Below are positions 1 through 9,052 of a DNA stretch of 64,000 bases, piece by piece. Positions within the stretch are counted from its first letter, which is position 1. The number at the start of each line of letters is the position of its first letter. This DNA is from CAVVSD01 sp963750895 (GTDB taxonomy: Bacteria > Actinomycetota > Thermoleophilia > Solirubrobacterales > Solirubrobacteraceae). Position numbers and translations under genes: made by a program. The notes beneath the pieces were generated by a model. That model was not told the origin of the DNA, did not search any database, and saw nothing but the letters and a program-made list of their open reading frames with translations. The DNA lies in NCBI GenBank assembly GCA_963750895.1, contig CAVVSD010000008.1, positions 186,001-250,000 on the forward strand, given 5' to 3'.

Positions 1-390
1 CGCGCCGACCCGGATGTTGCGCGGCACGGCTCCCAGGAAGTCCTCCGCCGCGTCGCGGGCGGCCACGAGCCGCGAGGGCTGCACGTCCGTCGCCTGCATC
101 GAGCCCGAGATGTCGGTCACGAGCATGATCGACGCGCGCTCGTCCGGCACCGCCTGCGTCGTCTGCGGACGCGCGAGGGCGACGACGAGCGCCGCCAGCG
201 CGAGCGCGTACGCCGCCATCGGCACGTGCCGGCGCCAGCCCGGGCGCTTGCGCACCACGGAGGGCTGCACCGGCGCGAGCGCGAACGCCTCCGCCGCGCG
301 CGCCCGGCCGCGGGCGTGGGCGATGTACGCCCAGATCACCAGCGGCACGAGCACGAGCCCGGCCAGGAAGAGGGGTGCCTGGAAGCTCAT
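1..390 (-). CDS. VWA-domain membrane protein (BatA-like), 3' part outside the window
   Basis: The first 130 codons are visible, starting at the ATG complementary to 388-390. The N-terminus has a hydrophobic segment (FLAGLVLVPLVIWAY), a basic stretch, a second transmembrane helix at about residues 55-75, and then the start of a von Willebrand A domain with the metal-ion (MIDAS) motif DISGSM. Two N-terminal helices before a VWA domain is the layout of BatA/aerotolerance-type proteins, which usually sit beside MoxR ATPases. Those partners would lie left of this window. It is transcribed away from the HtrA gene's end with a 6-base gap, so the two may share a transcript (HtrA first). The rest of the VWA domain and the C-terminus cannot be seen. 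Confidence 0.75.
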   Translation of the reverse strand, partial: MSFQAPLFLAGLVLVPLVIWAYIAHARGRARAAEAFALAPVQPSVVRKRPGWRRHVPMAAYALALAALVVALARPQTTQAVPDERASIMLVTDISGSMQATDVQPSRLVAARDAAEDFLGAVPRNIRVGA

Positions 391-396
391 CCGTCC

Positions 397-1635
397 CTAC
401 GGGGTCGCGGTGGAGGGTGCGGTCGCGGGTCGGTCGCCGAGCGTCACGTTGAGCGTGCGCTCCTGGCCGTTGCGGCGGACCGTCATCGTGATCTGGTCGC
501 CCGGCTTGTTGTCGGCGATCGCGGTCGCGATGTCCTCCGGCTTGGTGACCGCCTGGCCGTCGACCTGGGTGACGAGGTCGCCGATCTCGGCGCCGGCGCG
601 CTGTGCCGGCGAGCTCGGGTTGACGTCGCCGACCTCGGCGCCGCCGCCGGATGCCGCGGGGGACGTGCTCACGCCCAGGTAGGCGTGCTGCACGCCCTGG
701 CCGGTCTTGAGCTGCGGGACGACGTTGCGGACCGTGTTGGCCGGCACCGCGAACCCGATGCCGATGTTGCCGCTGCCCGCGCCGGCGGTCGCGATCTGCG
801 AGTTGACGCCGATGACGCGGCCGCGGCTGTCGAGCAGCGGGCCGCCGGAGTTGCCGGGGTTGATCGGCGCGTCCGTCTGGATGACCTTGTCGATCTGGAA
901 GCCGTTGGGCGCGCGGATCTCGCGGCCGAGGCCGGAGACGATGCCGGTCGTCGCGGTGCGATCGAGGCCGAGCGGGTTGCCGATGGCGATCGCGGTGTCG
1001 CCGACCTTGACCTGGTCGGAGTCGGCCAGCGCGAGCGGGGACAGCTTGCCGGCGGCGGCCGGGTCGACGTGCAGGACGGCGATGTCGACGGACGGGTCGG
1101 TGCCGAGGACGTCGGCGTCGATCGGCCGGCCGGTGTCGCCGAAGCGGATCTTGACCTTCTTGTCGTTCCCGACGACGTGCGAGTTGGAGACGATCGTCCC
1201 GTCGCTGTCGACGACGAAGCCGGTCCCCGTCCCGTCGCTGGACTGGATGGAGACGACGCCCTTGCTCGCCGCGGCGTAGATGGCGCCGACGGTGCCGTTG
1301 GCGGGCGGGGACGCAGCCGCGCCCTTGGGGGCGGCGGGCAGCGCGGTCGGGACGGTCGCGTTGGCGTTGCTCGACGAGTTGTCGTCGCCGCCCACGAGGC
1401 CGCTGCCGAGCAGGACGGCGGAGACGATGACGGCGGAGATCGCACCGCCGGCGAGCGCGGGGAGAAGCGGCGAGCGGGGCTTCTGCGGAGGCTGGCCGCC
1501 GGACGACGCCCGCTCGTGGATGAGGGTCGGCTCGTCGTCCGGCCGCACGGGGCGGGCGGCGACGGTCGGGCGCTCGGCCGGCTCACGCCGGCGATCGCGC
1601 CAATTGCCGGACCAGAGGTGGTCGGGATCGGTCAC
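397..1635 (-). CDS. Membrane-anchored HtrA/DegP-family serine protease with PDZ domain
   Basis: 412 residues. A polar cytoplasmic N-terminus (about 1-55) is followed by one transmembrane helix (about 57-83), an Asn/Ala/Pro-rich linker, a trypsin-like domain and a C-terminal PDZ domain (about 310-400). The catalytic triad is readable as His153 in SNSHVV, Asp184 in PSVDIAVL and Ser263 in NPGNSGGPLL. Known family role: extracytoplasmic quality control, cleaving misfolded proteins outside the membrane. The start used is GTG at 1635. There is no Shine-Dalgarno (the upstream bases are CCTCCTTCC), so a leaderless or different start is possible. It is followed closely by a VWA membrane protein on the same strand. 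Confidence 0.9.
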   Translation of the reverse strand: MTDPDHLWSGNWRDRRREPAERPTVAARPVRPDDEPTLIHERASSGGQPPQKPRSPLLPALAGGAISAVIVSAVLLGSGLVGGDDNSSSNANATVPTALPAAPKGAAASPPANGTVGAIYAAASKGVVSIQSSDGTGTGFVVDSDGTIVSNSHVVGNDKKVKIRFGDTGRPIDADVLGTDPSVDIAVLHVDPAAAGKLSPLALADSDQVKVGDTAIAIGNPLGLDRTATTGIVSGLGREIRAPNGFQIDKVIQTDAPINPGNSGGPLLDSRGRVIGVNSQIATAGAGSGNIGIGFAVPANTVRNVVPQLKTGQGVQHAYLGVSTSPAASGGGAEVGDVNPSSPAQRAGAEIGDLVTQVDGQAVTKPEDIATAIADNKPGDQITMTVRRNGQERTLNVTLGDRPATAPSTATP

Positions 1636-1849
1636 GGAAGGAGGCTCTCGAACGTCGGGGGCGTGAACATGTGTGCCCTCATGGTGTAGCGGGGCACGTC
1701 ATGGTGGGATAAACGACGCGCGAGCCGTGTGCGCCGATCGATCATGTGCAAGGAAATGGTCGGTTATGGGAGGTGGCCTCACTCCGACCTGGAACGAGAT
1801 GACGAGATCCATAGCCGCCGAGCGAGCGCGCGCACATCGGCCTCGTCAC

Positions 1850-3012
1850 GCTGAACGGCAATGGCGCAGCGACGGTCGCGATCATCGGCGCCGGACGTAC
1901 GGCCTGGCCACTGCATCGCGCCTGGCGCAGGCCGGAATCCGCACCGCGTCTTCGGCGATCCCATGTCCTTCTGGCGCGAGATGCCGAAGGGGATGCTCCT
2001 CCGGTCCAACTGGGAAGGCGTGCAACATCGCCGACACGGAGGGACGATGTCGCTCGGGATGTTCGAGCGGGAGATGGGCGGCCCGCTGAGCGTCCGGTGC
2101 CGCTCGACGACTTCGTGCGCTACGGCGACTGGTTCCAGCAGCGGGCGGTTCTCAGGTCGAGAACGGGTCGTCGAACAGGTCGAGTCGCACTCGGGGCGCT
2201 TCTCGACTCGGGCTCGCCGACGGTGGGAGGTCGCGGCGGACGCGTCGTCGTCGCTGCCGGTATAGGTCCGTTCGCACGCCGCCCGCCCGAGCTCGCCGAG
2301 CTCGTCCGGGCTCGCGTCCCACACCTCCGAGCACGTGACCTCGGCGTGTTCCGCGGGCGCCGGATCCTGATCGTCGGCGGCGGTCAGAGCGCCTTGGAGA
2401 GCGCGGCGCTCGCCCGGGAGGCTGGTGCTGACGTGGAGGTCGTCGTGCGCCGGGACCGCCTGACGTGGCTGACCGGGGCACGCACGCGCCGGCTGCTCGG
2501 GCGGCTGACGCATCTTCTACTCGCCGACGGACGTCGGCCGGCAGGGATGAGCCGGATCGTTCCGTGCCCGATCTCTTCCGGCACTTCCCGCGTCGCGTCC
2601 GGATCCATGGCGCGTCGCGCAATCCGTCCTGCGGGCGCGGCGTGGCTTCCGGCGCGACTCGCCGGCGTCTCCATCTCGTTGGAGATGTCCGTCGTGACGC
2701 GGTTGCCGACGGCGATGCGGTGCAGGTGACCACGAGCGACGGCCGCTGCGGACGTCGATCACGTACTGTACGGCACCGGGTACGCAGTCGATGCGCGGCG
2801 CTACGCGTTCCTGTCGCCGGGCCTGCCTCCCGCATCGTCTGCGCGAACGGCTATCCGGTGCTCGGGCGGGGTCTGGAGAGCTCGTCACGGGGCTGCACTT
2901 CGCCGGTGCCCCCGCGGCATGGAGCTTCGGCCAGCTCATGAGGTTCGTGTCGGGCACGTGGTACGCCTCCCGCCAGATCGCCGGCCGGATCGCAACGGAG
3001 CGCAGACGATGA
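1850..3012 (+). pseudogene. NAD(P)/FAD-dependent oxidoreductase, frame broken many times
   Basis: No single frame spans this gene, but joined frames give a flavoprotein of about 385 residues. It has an N-terminal dinucleotide-binding motif (AIIGAG, then YGLATASRLAQAG), a segment FGDPMSFWREMPKGM, a second Rossmann motif (ILIVGGGQSALESAAL) and a C-terminal stretch HFAGAPAAWSFGQLMRFVSG typical of the FAD end of such enzymes. This order matches flavin monooxygenase/N-hydroxylase-like oxidoreductases. The start is uncertain (1799-1860). The TGA at 3010-3012 overlaps the ATG of the ATP-grasp gene, so the two are translationally coupled. The shifts look like sequencing errors because the motifs keep their order and spacing. 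The substrate is unknown. Confidence 0.6.
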
Positions 3013-4262
3013 GCCTGGCGCCGCGGACCACCGCACCGGGCACGCTCCGGATCCTCCGAGGAGGAGACCGGGCGCGCGACGGGCGGCGGCCCGGCACAGG
3101 GCGCGGTCATCATCGGCGGCGACTACGTAGGCCTCGGCATCGCCGGAGGCTCGGCCGGCGGGGTGTCCCGGTCGTGGTCGTCGACGACGAGCGGAGCGAT
3201 CACGCGCTTCTCGCGGTACACCAGGCGATGCCGTCCAGGTCCAGGATCTGCGCGACGACGAGGCGACGCGACGACACGCTGCTGGCGGACGGGCGAGCGC
3301 CTGGGTCTCGACGGTTGGGTCCTGTACCCGACGCGTGACGAGATCGTGGCGGCCATCTCCAAGCACCGCGATGCGCTCGGCGCCACCTATGGCGTCCCGT
3401 CCCGGAGTGGGGGACCGTCCGCTGGGCGTCGGACAAGCGGAACACCTACGAGCTCGACGGCGCGAGAGGGAGTCCGCGCCGCGGACGTGGTACCCCCGCT
3501 AGACCGCCGATCTCGCGGACATCGACGGGGAGCCGCCGTTTGCGGTCAAGCCCGCGATCAAGGAGCACTTCATCTACGCGACAGGCGCAGAAGGCGTGGC
3601 GCGCGGACACGCGGGAGGAGCTCGAACGACTCTTCGTCCGGGCGTGCGAGGTCACGGGTGGCGACGACGAGGTCATGGTGCAGGAGCTCATCCCGGGGGG
3701 CGGAGACCACCAGTTCGCGTTCTGCGCGTTCTTCCGCGACGGCGTCTCGGTGGGGAGCATGGTCGCCCGGCGCATCCGCCAGCATCCCGCCGAGTTCGGC
3801 CGCGCGACGACGTTCGCGGAGACCGTCGACATCCCGACGCTGCAGGAGCGGTCCGAGCGGCTGCTCCGCGCGATCGACTACTACGGCCTCGCCGAGCTCG
3901 AGTACAAGCGGGATCGCGCGACGGGGAGTACAAGCTGCTGGACTTCAACGCGCGGGCATGGGGCTACCACATGCTCGGGCCCGAGGCCGGCGTAGACTTC
4001 CCCGATGCTGCTGTTCGAGGACCAACTGGGCCGGCCCTGACGCGCACCAGCGGGCACGACCGGGAGTGCGCTGGATCAGGCGCACGACGGACCTGCCGAG
4101 TTAGCCGTCGAGCTCTGGGCGGGCCGGCTGGGACCGCGGGAGGCGCTGCGGACGTTCGCGCGCGACCCGGATGTGGAGGCCGTCTTCAGCCGCGAGGACC
4201 CGGGTCCCGGGCTCGCCGAGGTCGCGCTCCTCCCGTACCTGATGCGGAAACGAGGGTTCTAG
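3009..4262 (+). pseudogene. ATP-grasp carboxylate ligase, frame broken
   Basis: Joined frames read from ATG 3009 to TAG 4260-4262, about 415 residues. The N-terminus has a nucleotide-binding-like strand (VIIGGDYVGLGIAG, then VPVVVVDDE). The middle gives VLYPTRDEIVAAISKHRD. The ATP-grasp core reads VMVQELIPGGGDHQFAFCAF, then LAELEYKRD and LLDFNARAWGYH, the last two being the metal/ATP-binding Glu and Asn region of carbamoyl-phosphate-synthase-like ATP-grasp enzymes. Such enzymes join a carboxylate to an amine at the cost of ATP. It overlaps the oxidoreductase by 4 bases and lies 5 bases before the deacetylase gene, so it is central to a four-gene operon. Breaks are near 3040-3300, 3380-3600 and 3920-4010. 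Confidence 0.65.
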
Positions 4263-4267
4263 AGGCC

Positions 4268-5527
4268 ATGACCGTCTTCGGCCGCAACGTCCCCTACCTG
4301 GTGTCCCGGACGCGCTCGGTCGGCGCGCGCTACGGCGTGACGTCGGTTCGCGCCAAGGACCGCGTGCAGCGGTGCATCGGAACGCTCGAGCCGCACGGTC
4401 TGCTGCCCACGTTCGCGACACCCGGCGGCGTGATCGAGGAGGAGCCGACCTTCTTCCGCCGCCTGTCGGACGACGGCGCGGAGTTCGCCGTGCACGGATA
4501 CGACCACGTGGACTTCCGCAAGATCTCGCGGGCCGACGCGACCTCGCAGTTCACGCGCGCTCTGGAGGCGTACCGGCGAGCGGGTGTGGCCTGCGACGGC
4601 TTCCGGTGCCCCTATCTGAGCTTCACGCCCGAGCTCTTCGGGACCTGGCCCGCGGGAGCCTTCTCATACAGCAGCAACCGGGCCGTGGCGTGGCGCGCGG
4701 CAGCGCTCGACGCGGACAACCCCGTGTTCGCGCAGCTCGCGAAGTTCTACGCCGCCGTCAGCGCCGACGAGGAGGTGTCGCTCCCGAGCACGATCGGCCC
4801 GGTGGTCGAGATTCCGTGCTCGGTCCCCGACGACCTCGAGCTCTTCGACGGCCTCTCGCTCGGCGAGCAGGGCATGCTCGCCGCGTGGCTCGACGTCCTG
4901 CACGAGGTGCATCGGCGTGGGGAGCTGTTCGCGCCGCTCTTCCATCCGGAGTCCTTCGACCTCATGCAGGGGCCGATCGAGGACCTGCTGGACGCCGCAG
5001 CCCGGCTCCAGCCGTCCGTCTGGCTGACCGAGCTGCGCGACGTGGCGCGGTGGTGGCAGGAGAAGAGCGCGTTCGCGGCGCAAGCATCGGCCCACACCGG
5101 TGGTCTGCGGATCGAGCTGCACTGCACCGAGCGCGCGACCGTGCTCGTCCGTCACTGGCCCCGTCCGGCGGATGCGAGTCCATGGGACGGGACGTGGTCC
5201 GTGCTCGACGCCAGGACGGTCGAGGTCGAGGCGCCCATCCGGCCGTTCGTCGGCGCGGTCGGCGCCGATGGTGGGACGGTCGCGTTCCTCACCGAGCTGG
5301 GGTACATCGTCGACGACGGCCCCAACGCACGCGAGTGCACGCTCGTGCTGGACGGTGCCGTCCGGAGCCCGGTCGAGCTCATCCGGTACATCGAGGAATC
5401 GGAAGGGCCGCTGATGAGGTTCTCGAACTGGCCGTCGGAGGCCAAGAGCGCACTCTGCCTCGCCGGCGACCTCGACGCGCTCAGCCTGCGTGACTACGCC
5501 AGGAGACTGGTCCCGCACCGGCAATGA
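4268..5527 (+). CDS. Polysaccharide-deacetylase-like protein with two NodB-like segments
   Basis: 419 residues from ATG 4268 (the open frame extends upstream only through the broken ATP-grasp gene). The first half carries a NodB-type signature around HGYDHVDF (His-x3-His metal ligands) and FRCPYLSFTPELF. After a beta-rich stretch (about 260-370) a second, shorter deacetylase-like start appears at the C-terminus (RFSNWPSEAKSALCLAGDLDAL), where GDLDAL replaces the usual TFDDG-like Asp motif. I associate this N- plus C-terminal arrangement with deacetylases encoded next to ATP-grasp ligases. There is no signal peptide, so it probably acts on a cytoplasmic or membrane-bound intermediate. Its stop overlaps the next ATG (ATGA, 5524-5527). 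Confidence 0.8.
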   Translation: MTVFGRNVPYLVSRTRSVGARYGVTSVRAKDRVQRCIGTLEPHGLLPTFATPGGVIEEEPTFFRRLSDDGAEFAVHGYDHVDFRKISRADATSQFTRALEAYRRAGVACDGFRCPYLSFTPELFGTWPAGAFSYSSNRAVAWRAAALDADNPVFAQLAKFYAAVSADEEVSLPSTIGPVVEIPCSVPDDLELFDGLSLGEQGMLAAWLDVLHEVHRRGELFAPLFHPESFDLMQGPIEDLLDAAARLQPSVWLTELRDVARWWQEKSAFAAQASAHTGGLRIELHCTERATVLVRHWPRPADASPWDGTWSVLDARTVEVEAPIRPFVGAVGADGGTVAFLTELGYIVDDGPNARECTLVLDGAVRSPVELIRYIEESEGPLMRFSNWPSEAKSALCLAGDLDALSLRDYARRLVPHRQ

Positions 5528-6144
5528 CCGTCCTGTCCTCCCTGCCGTATCCACGCCGCGTGCGCAGTCGTCACCTGCGCGCCGCCGGCATCGGGGTGAT
5601 CGTCGTGGTCGTCGCCGCGGGAACGGCGGCGCAGCTGCTCAACTACGGCCTCCACCTGGAATCCACGACGCTCGACTCCAGCGACGACCGCGGAGCGTTC
5701 GGCATCGTCGGACAGGTTGCGCTGGCGTCCGCGGCGCTCGCCGCTTGGCGCATGCGACGGCGCCTGCGCCGCTGGGGCCCGGCGTGCGTCGCGCTGCCCG
5801 TGCTGCTGACGTTCCTGACGCTCGACAAGGTGCTGCGCCTCCACGACCACATCGCCGCCTGGCGCCTGTACTACGCGCCGATGCTCCTGGTCATCGTCAT
5901 CGCGCTCGTGACGGTGGCGGGACACCTTCCCGCGCCGACGGCGCGCCTGATCCACGTCGGCCTGATCCTGCTCATCGTGGCCTTCGGGGTGCACCTGGCC
6001 GGCCACGCCGTGCTCGACCGACTCGGCTTCACCGCGGACAGCTGGGCAGAGCAGATCAAGGCCGTGACGAAGCACGGCGCCGAGGTCGCGGGCTGGCTGC
6101 TCGTCGCGCTCGCGCTCGCGCTGGCCCCCGTCACACGGCGGTGA
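5524..6144 (+). CDS. Integral membrane protein, function unknown
   Basis: 206 residues with five or six hydrophobic segments (about 20-40, 58-75, 85-102, 115-135, 140-160 and 185-203) separated by short Arg-rich or charged loops. A conserved-looking DKVLRLHDH stretch lies between helices 3 and 4. It starts on the ATG overlapping the deacetylase stop, so it is the last gene of the FAD oxidoreductase/ATP-grasp/deacetylase operon. It may anchor or export that pathway's product; this is inference from position only. No family is recognised. Confidence 0.7.
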   Translation: MTVLSSLPYPRRVRSRHLRAAGIGVIVVVVAAGTAAQLLNYGLHLESTTLDSSDDRGAFGIVGQVALASAALAAWRMRRRLRRWGPACVALPVLLTFLTLDKVLRLHDHIAAWRLYYAPMLLVIVIALVTVAGHLPAPTARLIHVGLILLIVAFGVHLAGHAVLDRLGFTADSWAEQIKAVTKHGAEVAGWLLVALALALAPVTRR

Positions 6145-6500
6145 GCCCCCCTCCAGAGCGCACCGGTGACGCAGGACGCCTCGTCGGATGCCAGGAACGC
6201 GACGACCGCCGCGATCTCCGCGGGCGCGGCCGGCCTCCCGAGCGGAACCGCCTGCACGACCTCGGCCCGCGCGGCCGGATCGTCGGTCCACCAGGCGTTC
6301 ATGTGGGTCTCCGTGATCCCGGGCAGCCCGGCGTTCACGCGCACGTCCTCGCCGGCGAGGGCGGCGGCGAGGATCCGCACGAGTCCCTGCAGCCGCCCGT
6401 ACTCGCCGAGTACGCGTGCATGCCGCGGGCGATGCCGTAGGCGCCCGCCGGCGAGCCGGACGCCGTCTACGCGACGGCCGCAGGCATCGCGTACGCACTC
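6145..6500 (-). pseudogene. Remnant of a short-chain dehydrogenase/reductase
   Basis: On the minus strand, joined frames give the C-terminal third of a classical SDR. There is an active-site-like HAYSAS segment (Tyr present, the Lys not in frame), then LVRILAAALAGEDVRVNAGLPG, ITETHMNAW and PAEIAAVVAFLASDEASCVTGA. The Rossmann N-terminus and catalytic Ser region are missing, and the end reads WRGAHRR instead of the usual VDGG. It lies between two convergent genes and has no start. I take it as a decayed fragment, although a sequencing shift contributes. Confidence 0.5.
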
Positions 6501-6518
6501 ATCGAGCGGAGGCCGCCG

Positions 6519-8324
6519 TCAGCCGAGGTGGTGCACCTCCTGCAGCCCGTAGACCGGCGTGTCGATCCCCTCGACGCGCGCCTTGAGCTGCAGCGCGAGG
6601 TGCAGGGAGTAGTGGCGCGACTGCGCGAGGTTCCCACCATGGAACCACAGCGCCTCCTGCTGGGTGGGCTTCCACATGTTGCGCTGCTCGCCCTCCCACG
6701 GCCCCGGGTCCTTCGTGGTGTCCGAGCCGAGCCCCCAGACCTTGCCGACCTTGTCGGCGACGTCCTGGGAGATGAGGTCGGCGACCCAGCCGTTCATCGA
6801 GCCGTAGCCGGTGGCGTAGACGACGAGGTCCGCGGGCAGCTCCGTGCCGTCGGCCATCACGACCGCGTCCTCGGTGAGGTGGTCGACGGTGCCCACCACG
6901 AGCTTGATCTTGCCGTCGGCCACGAGCTCGGAGGCGCCGACGTCGATGTAGTAGCCCGACCCGCGGCGCAGGTACTTCATGAACAGACCGGACTCGTCGT
7001 CGCCGAAGTCGAGCAGGAAGCCGGCGCCCTCGAGGCGGTCGTACAGCTCGCGGTCCTGCTCGCGGATCTGCGCGTACAGGGGGATCTGCGCCTCGTGCAT
7101 GATCCGGTAGGGCATCGACGCGAAGATGGTGTCCGCGCGCTCGGTGGTCACGCCGTTGGCGACCGCCTCCTCGGAGTACAGCGCCCGCATGCCGAGGCCC
7201 ATGAGCGACTCGGAGCGGACGATGTGCGTCGACGAGCGCTGCACCATCGTCACCTCGGCGGCGCCCGCCTCCCACAGCGCCGCGCAGATGTCGTGCGCGG
7301 AGTTGTTCGAGCCGATGACGACGCAGCGCTTGCCCTCGTACGCGTCGGGCCCGGGGTGCTGGGAGGAGTGGTGCTGGTCGCCCCTGAAGACGTCCATGCC
7401 CGGGATCTCGGGCACCTCCGGCTTGCCGGCCATGCCCGTCGCCATGACGAGCTGCTTCGGCCGCAGCGTGAGCTCGGCGCCGTCGTGCTCGACGACGAGG
7501 CGCCACTCCCCTGCCTCGGGGTCGTACGTCGCGGACTTCGCCTCCGTCGAGCCCCAGTAGTTGAGCTCCATGACCCGCGTGTACATCTCGAGCCAGTCGC
7601 CGATCTTGTCCTTCGGCGAGAACACCGGCCAGTTCTCGGGGAACTTGAGGTACGGCATGTGGTCGTACCAGACCGGGTCGTGGAGGCAGAGCGACTTGTA
7701 GCGCTTGCGCCAGGAGTCGCCGGGACGCTCGTTGCGCTCGACGATGATCGTGGGGACGCCGAGCTGGCGCAGCCGGGCGCCGAGGGCGATGCCGCCCTGC
7801 CCGCCGCCGACGATGACGACCTCGGGCTGCACCTCGTGGCCGAGCTCGCGCGCCTCGCGCTCGCGCATCTCCAGCCAGCTGAGGCGGTCCGGGTGCGCGC
7901 CGTGGATGGCGCCGGGCGGGCGGTTGTCGCCCTTGGGCTCCTCGTGGCCCTTGAGCTCGCCGAGCGCGGTGAGCAGCGTCCACGCCTTGCCGTCGCGCAG
8001 GCGCAGGACGCCCGTGCCCCGGCCGACCGCGGTCTCGAACGCGATCCAGGCCTCCGTGATGCCGTCGGCCTGCGAGGGCGGCTCCGTCGTGCGAAATCCC
8101 GTCGGCTGCACGTGCGGGAGCTGGGACTCGAGCATCGCCCGGATCTCCTCGGGACCCTCGAGCGTCTTGAGGTTCCAGGTGAAGGCGACGAGGTCGCGCC
8201 AGAAGCTGTCGTCGCCGAACAGCTCCGAGGCGGCGACGGCGTCGCCGGCGGCCAGCGCCTGCTCGAAGCGCCCGAGCCACTCGGCGATCTCAGCGGCAGC
8301 GGGCTCGACGACGGTCTCGGTCAT
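6519..8324 (-). CDS. Flavin-containing monooxygenase with N-terminal SnoaL-like domain
   Basis: 601 residues from the ATG at 8322-8324, chosen because GGAGGAG lies just upstream. The longer frame to 8366 lacks a ribosome site. Residues about 1-140 look like an NTF2/SnoaL-type domain (FEQALAAGDAVAASELFGDDSFWRDLVAF). The rest is a class B flavoprotein monooxygenase: FAD motif VVIVGGGQGGIALG at about 166, the segment LHDPVWYDHMPYLKFPENWP, NADPH motif VVIGSNNSAHDI and the late VVYATGYGSMN motif. Such enzymes insert one oxygen atom into a ketone, amine or sulfur substrate using NADPH. It is a single gene facing the SDR remnant, with the sigma factor divergent upstream. The substrate is not predictable. 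Confidence 0.88.
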   Translation of the reverse strand: MTETVVEPAAAEIAEWLGRFEQALAAGDAVAASELFGDDSFWRDLVAFTWNLKTLEGPEEIRAMLESQLPHVQPTGFRTTEPPSQADGITEAWIAFETAVGRGTGVLRLRDGKAWTLLTALGELKGHEEPKGDNRPPGAIHGAHPDRLSWLEMREREARELGHEVQPEVVIVGGGQGGIALGARLRQLGVPTIIVERNERPGDSWRKRYKSLCLHDPVWYDHMPYLKFPENWPVFSPKDKIGDWLEMYTRVMELNYWGSTEAKSATYDPEAGEWRLVVEHDGAELTLRPKQLVMATGMAGKPEVPEIPGMDVFRGDQHHSSQHPGPDAYEGKRCVVIGSNNSAHDICAALWEAGAAEVTMVQRSSTHIVRSESLMGLGMRALYSEEAVANGVTTERADTIFASMPYRIMHEAQIPLYAQIREQDRELYDRLEGAGFLLDFGDDESGLFMKYLRRGSGYYIDVGASELVADGKIKLVVGTVDHLTEDAVVMADGTELPADLVVYATGYGSMNGWVADLISQDVADKVGKVWGLGSDTTKDPGPWEGEQRNMWKPTQQEALWFHGGNLAQSRHYSLHLALQLKARVEGIDTPVYGLQEVHHLG

Positions 8325-8446
8325 GCTCTCCTCCAAGCCGGTGACAGACGTCCACATTGTGCCCACCGGTCGTCCGAGGGCCCTCAGCCTGGCCTCAGGT
8401 GCCGCTTAGACCGCGTTGAGCAGGATGCCCCAGATTGGGCTGCGGG

Positions 8447-9052
8447 ATGGACCCTGCAGCGCCACTCACAGCAGCGGAGGAGCAGCGATTGGCGCTGCTC
8501 GTGCGCGAGGGCGACCGCGGCGCTCGCAACCAGATGGTCGAGGCCAACGTCGCCCTCGTCGCACACGTCGCTCGCCGCCTGCGGCCGCCCGACTCGCCCA
8601 TCCCGCACGTGGACCTGGTGCAGGAGGGCGTGCTCGGGCTCATGCAGGCGGTCGAGCGCTTCGACCCCGACCGGGGTCATCGCTTCTCGACCTACGCCAT
8701 GTGGTGGATCCGGGGAGCGATCCTCGGGGCGCTGCGCGGGGCGCCGCCGACCTCGTCGCTCACCGGCGACGACGGCCTCGAGGACGACCTGCCCGCCGAG
8801 GAGCACGATCCGCTGGAGGACGTGACCCGCGCGGGCCTGCGCGACGGCGTCCCCGAGCTGCTCGACACCCTGCCCGACCACGGGCGCAAGGTCGTCACGC
8901 TGCGCTACGGCCTGGACGGCAACACCGACCACTCCGTCGCCGAGACGGCCAGGGCGCTCGGCACCTCGCAGGCGCGCGTGCGCCGGATCGAGGAGCACGC
9001 GCTCGCCCGCCTGCGCGCCCATCCGGGCACGCGGGACCTCATCGCCGCCTGA
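8447..9052 (+). CDS. Sigma-70 family RNA polymerase sigma factor (regions 2 and 4 only)
   Basis: 201 residues from ATG 8447; a TTG at 8435 would add four residues. Region 2 is complete (LVQEGVLGLMQAVERFDPDRG, then FSTYAMWWIRGAI, the core-binding and -10-recognition helices). A short acidic linker (about 110-125) follows. Region 4 reads LPDHGRKVVTLRYGLDG, then SVAETARALGTSQARVRRIEEHALARL. There is no region 1.1 and no recognisable region 3, so it is shorter than primary sigma factors, although its region 2 looks like the RpoD/RpoH/SigB type and not ECF. No anti-sigma factor is adjacent. Its 3' end overlaps the end of the convergent glycoside hydrolase by about 14 bases. Confidence 0.9.
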   Translation: MDPAAPLTAAEEQRLALLVREGDRGARNQMVEANVALVAHVARRLRPPDSPIPHVDLVQEGVLGLMQAVERFDPDRGHRFSTYAMWWIRGAILGALRGAPPTSSLTGDDGLEDDLPAEEHDPLEDVTRAGLRDGVPELLDTLPDHGRKVVTLRYGLDGNTDHSVAETARALGTSQARVRRIEEHALARLRAHPGTRDLIAA

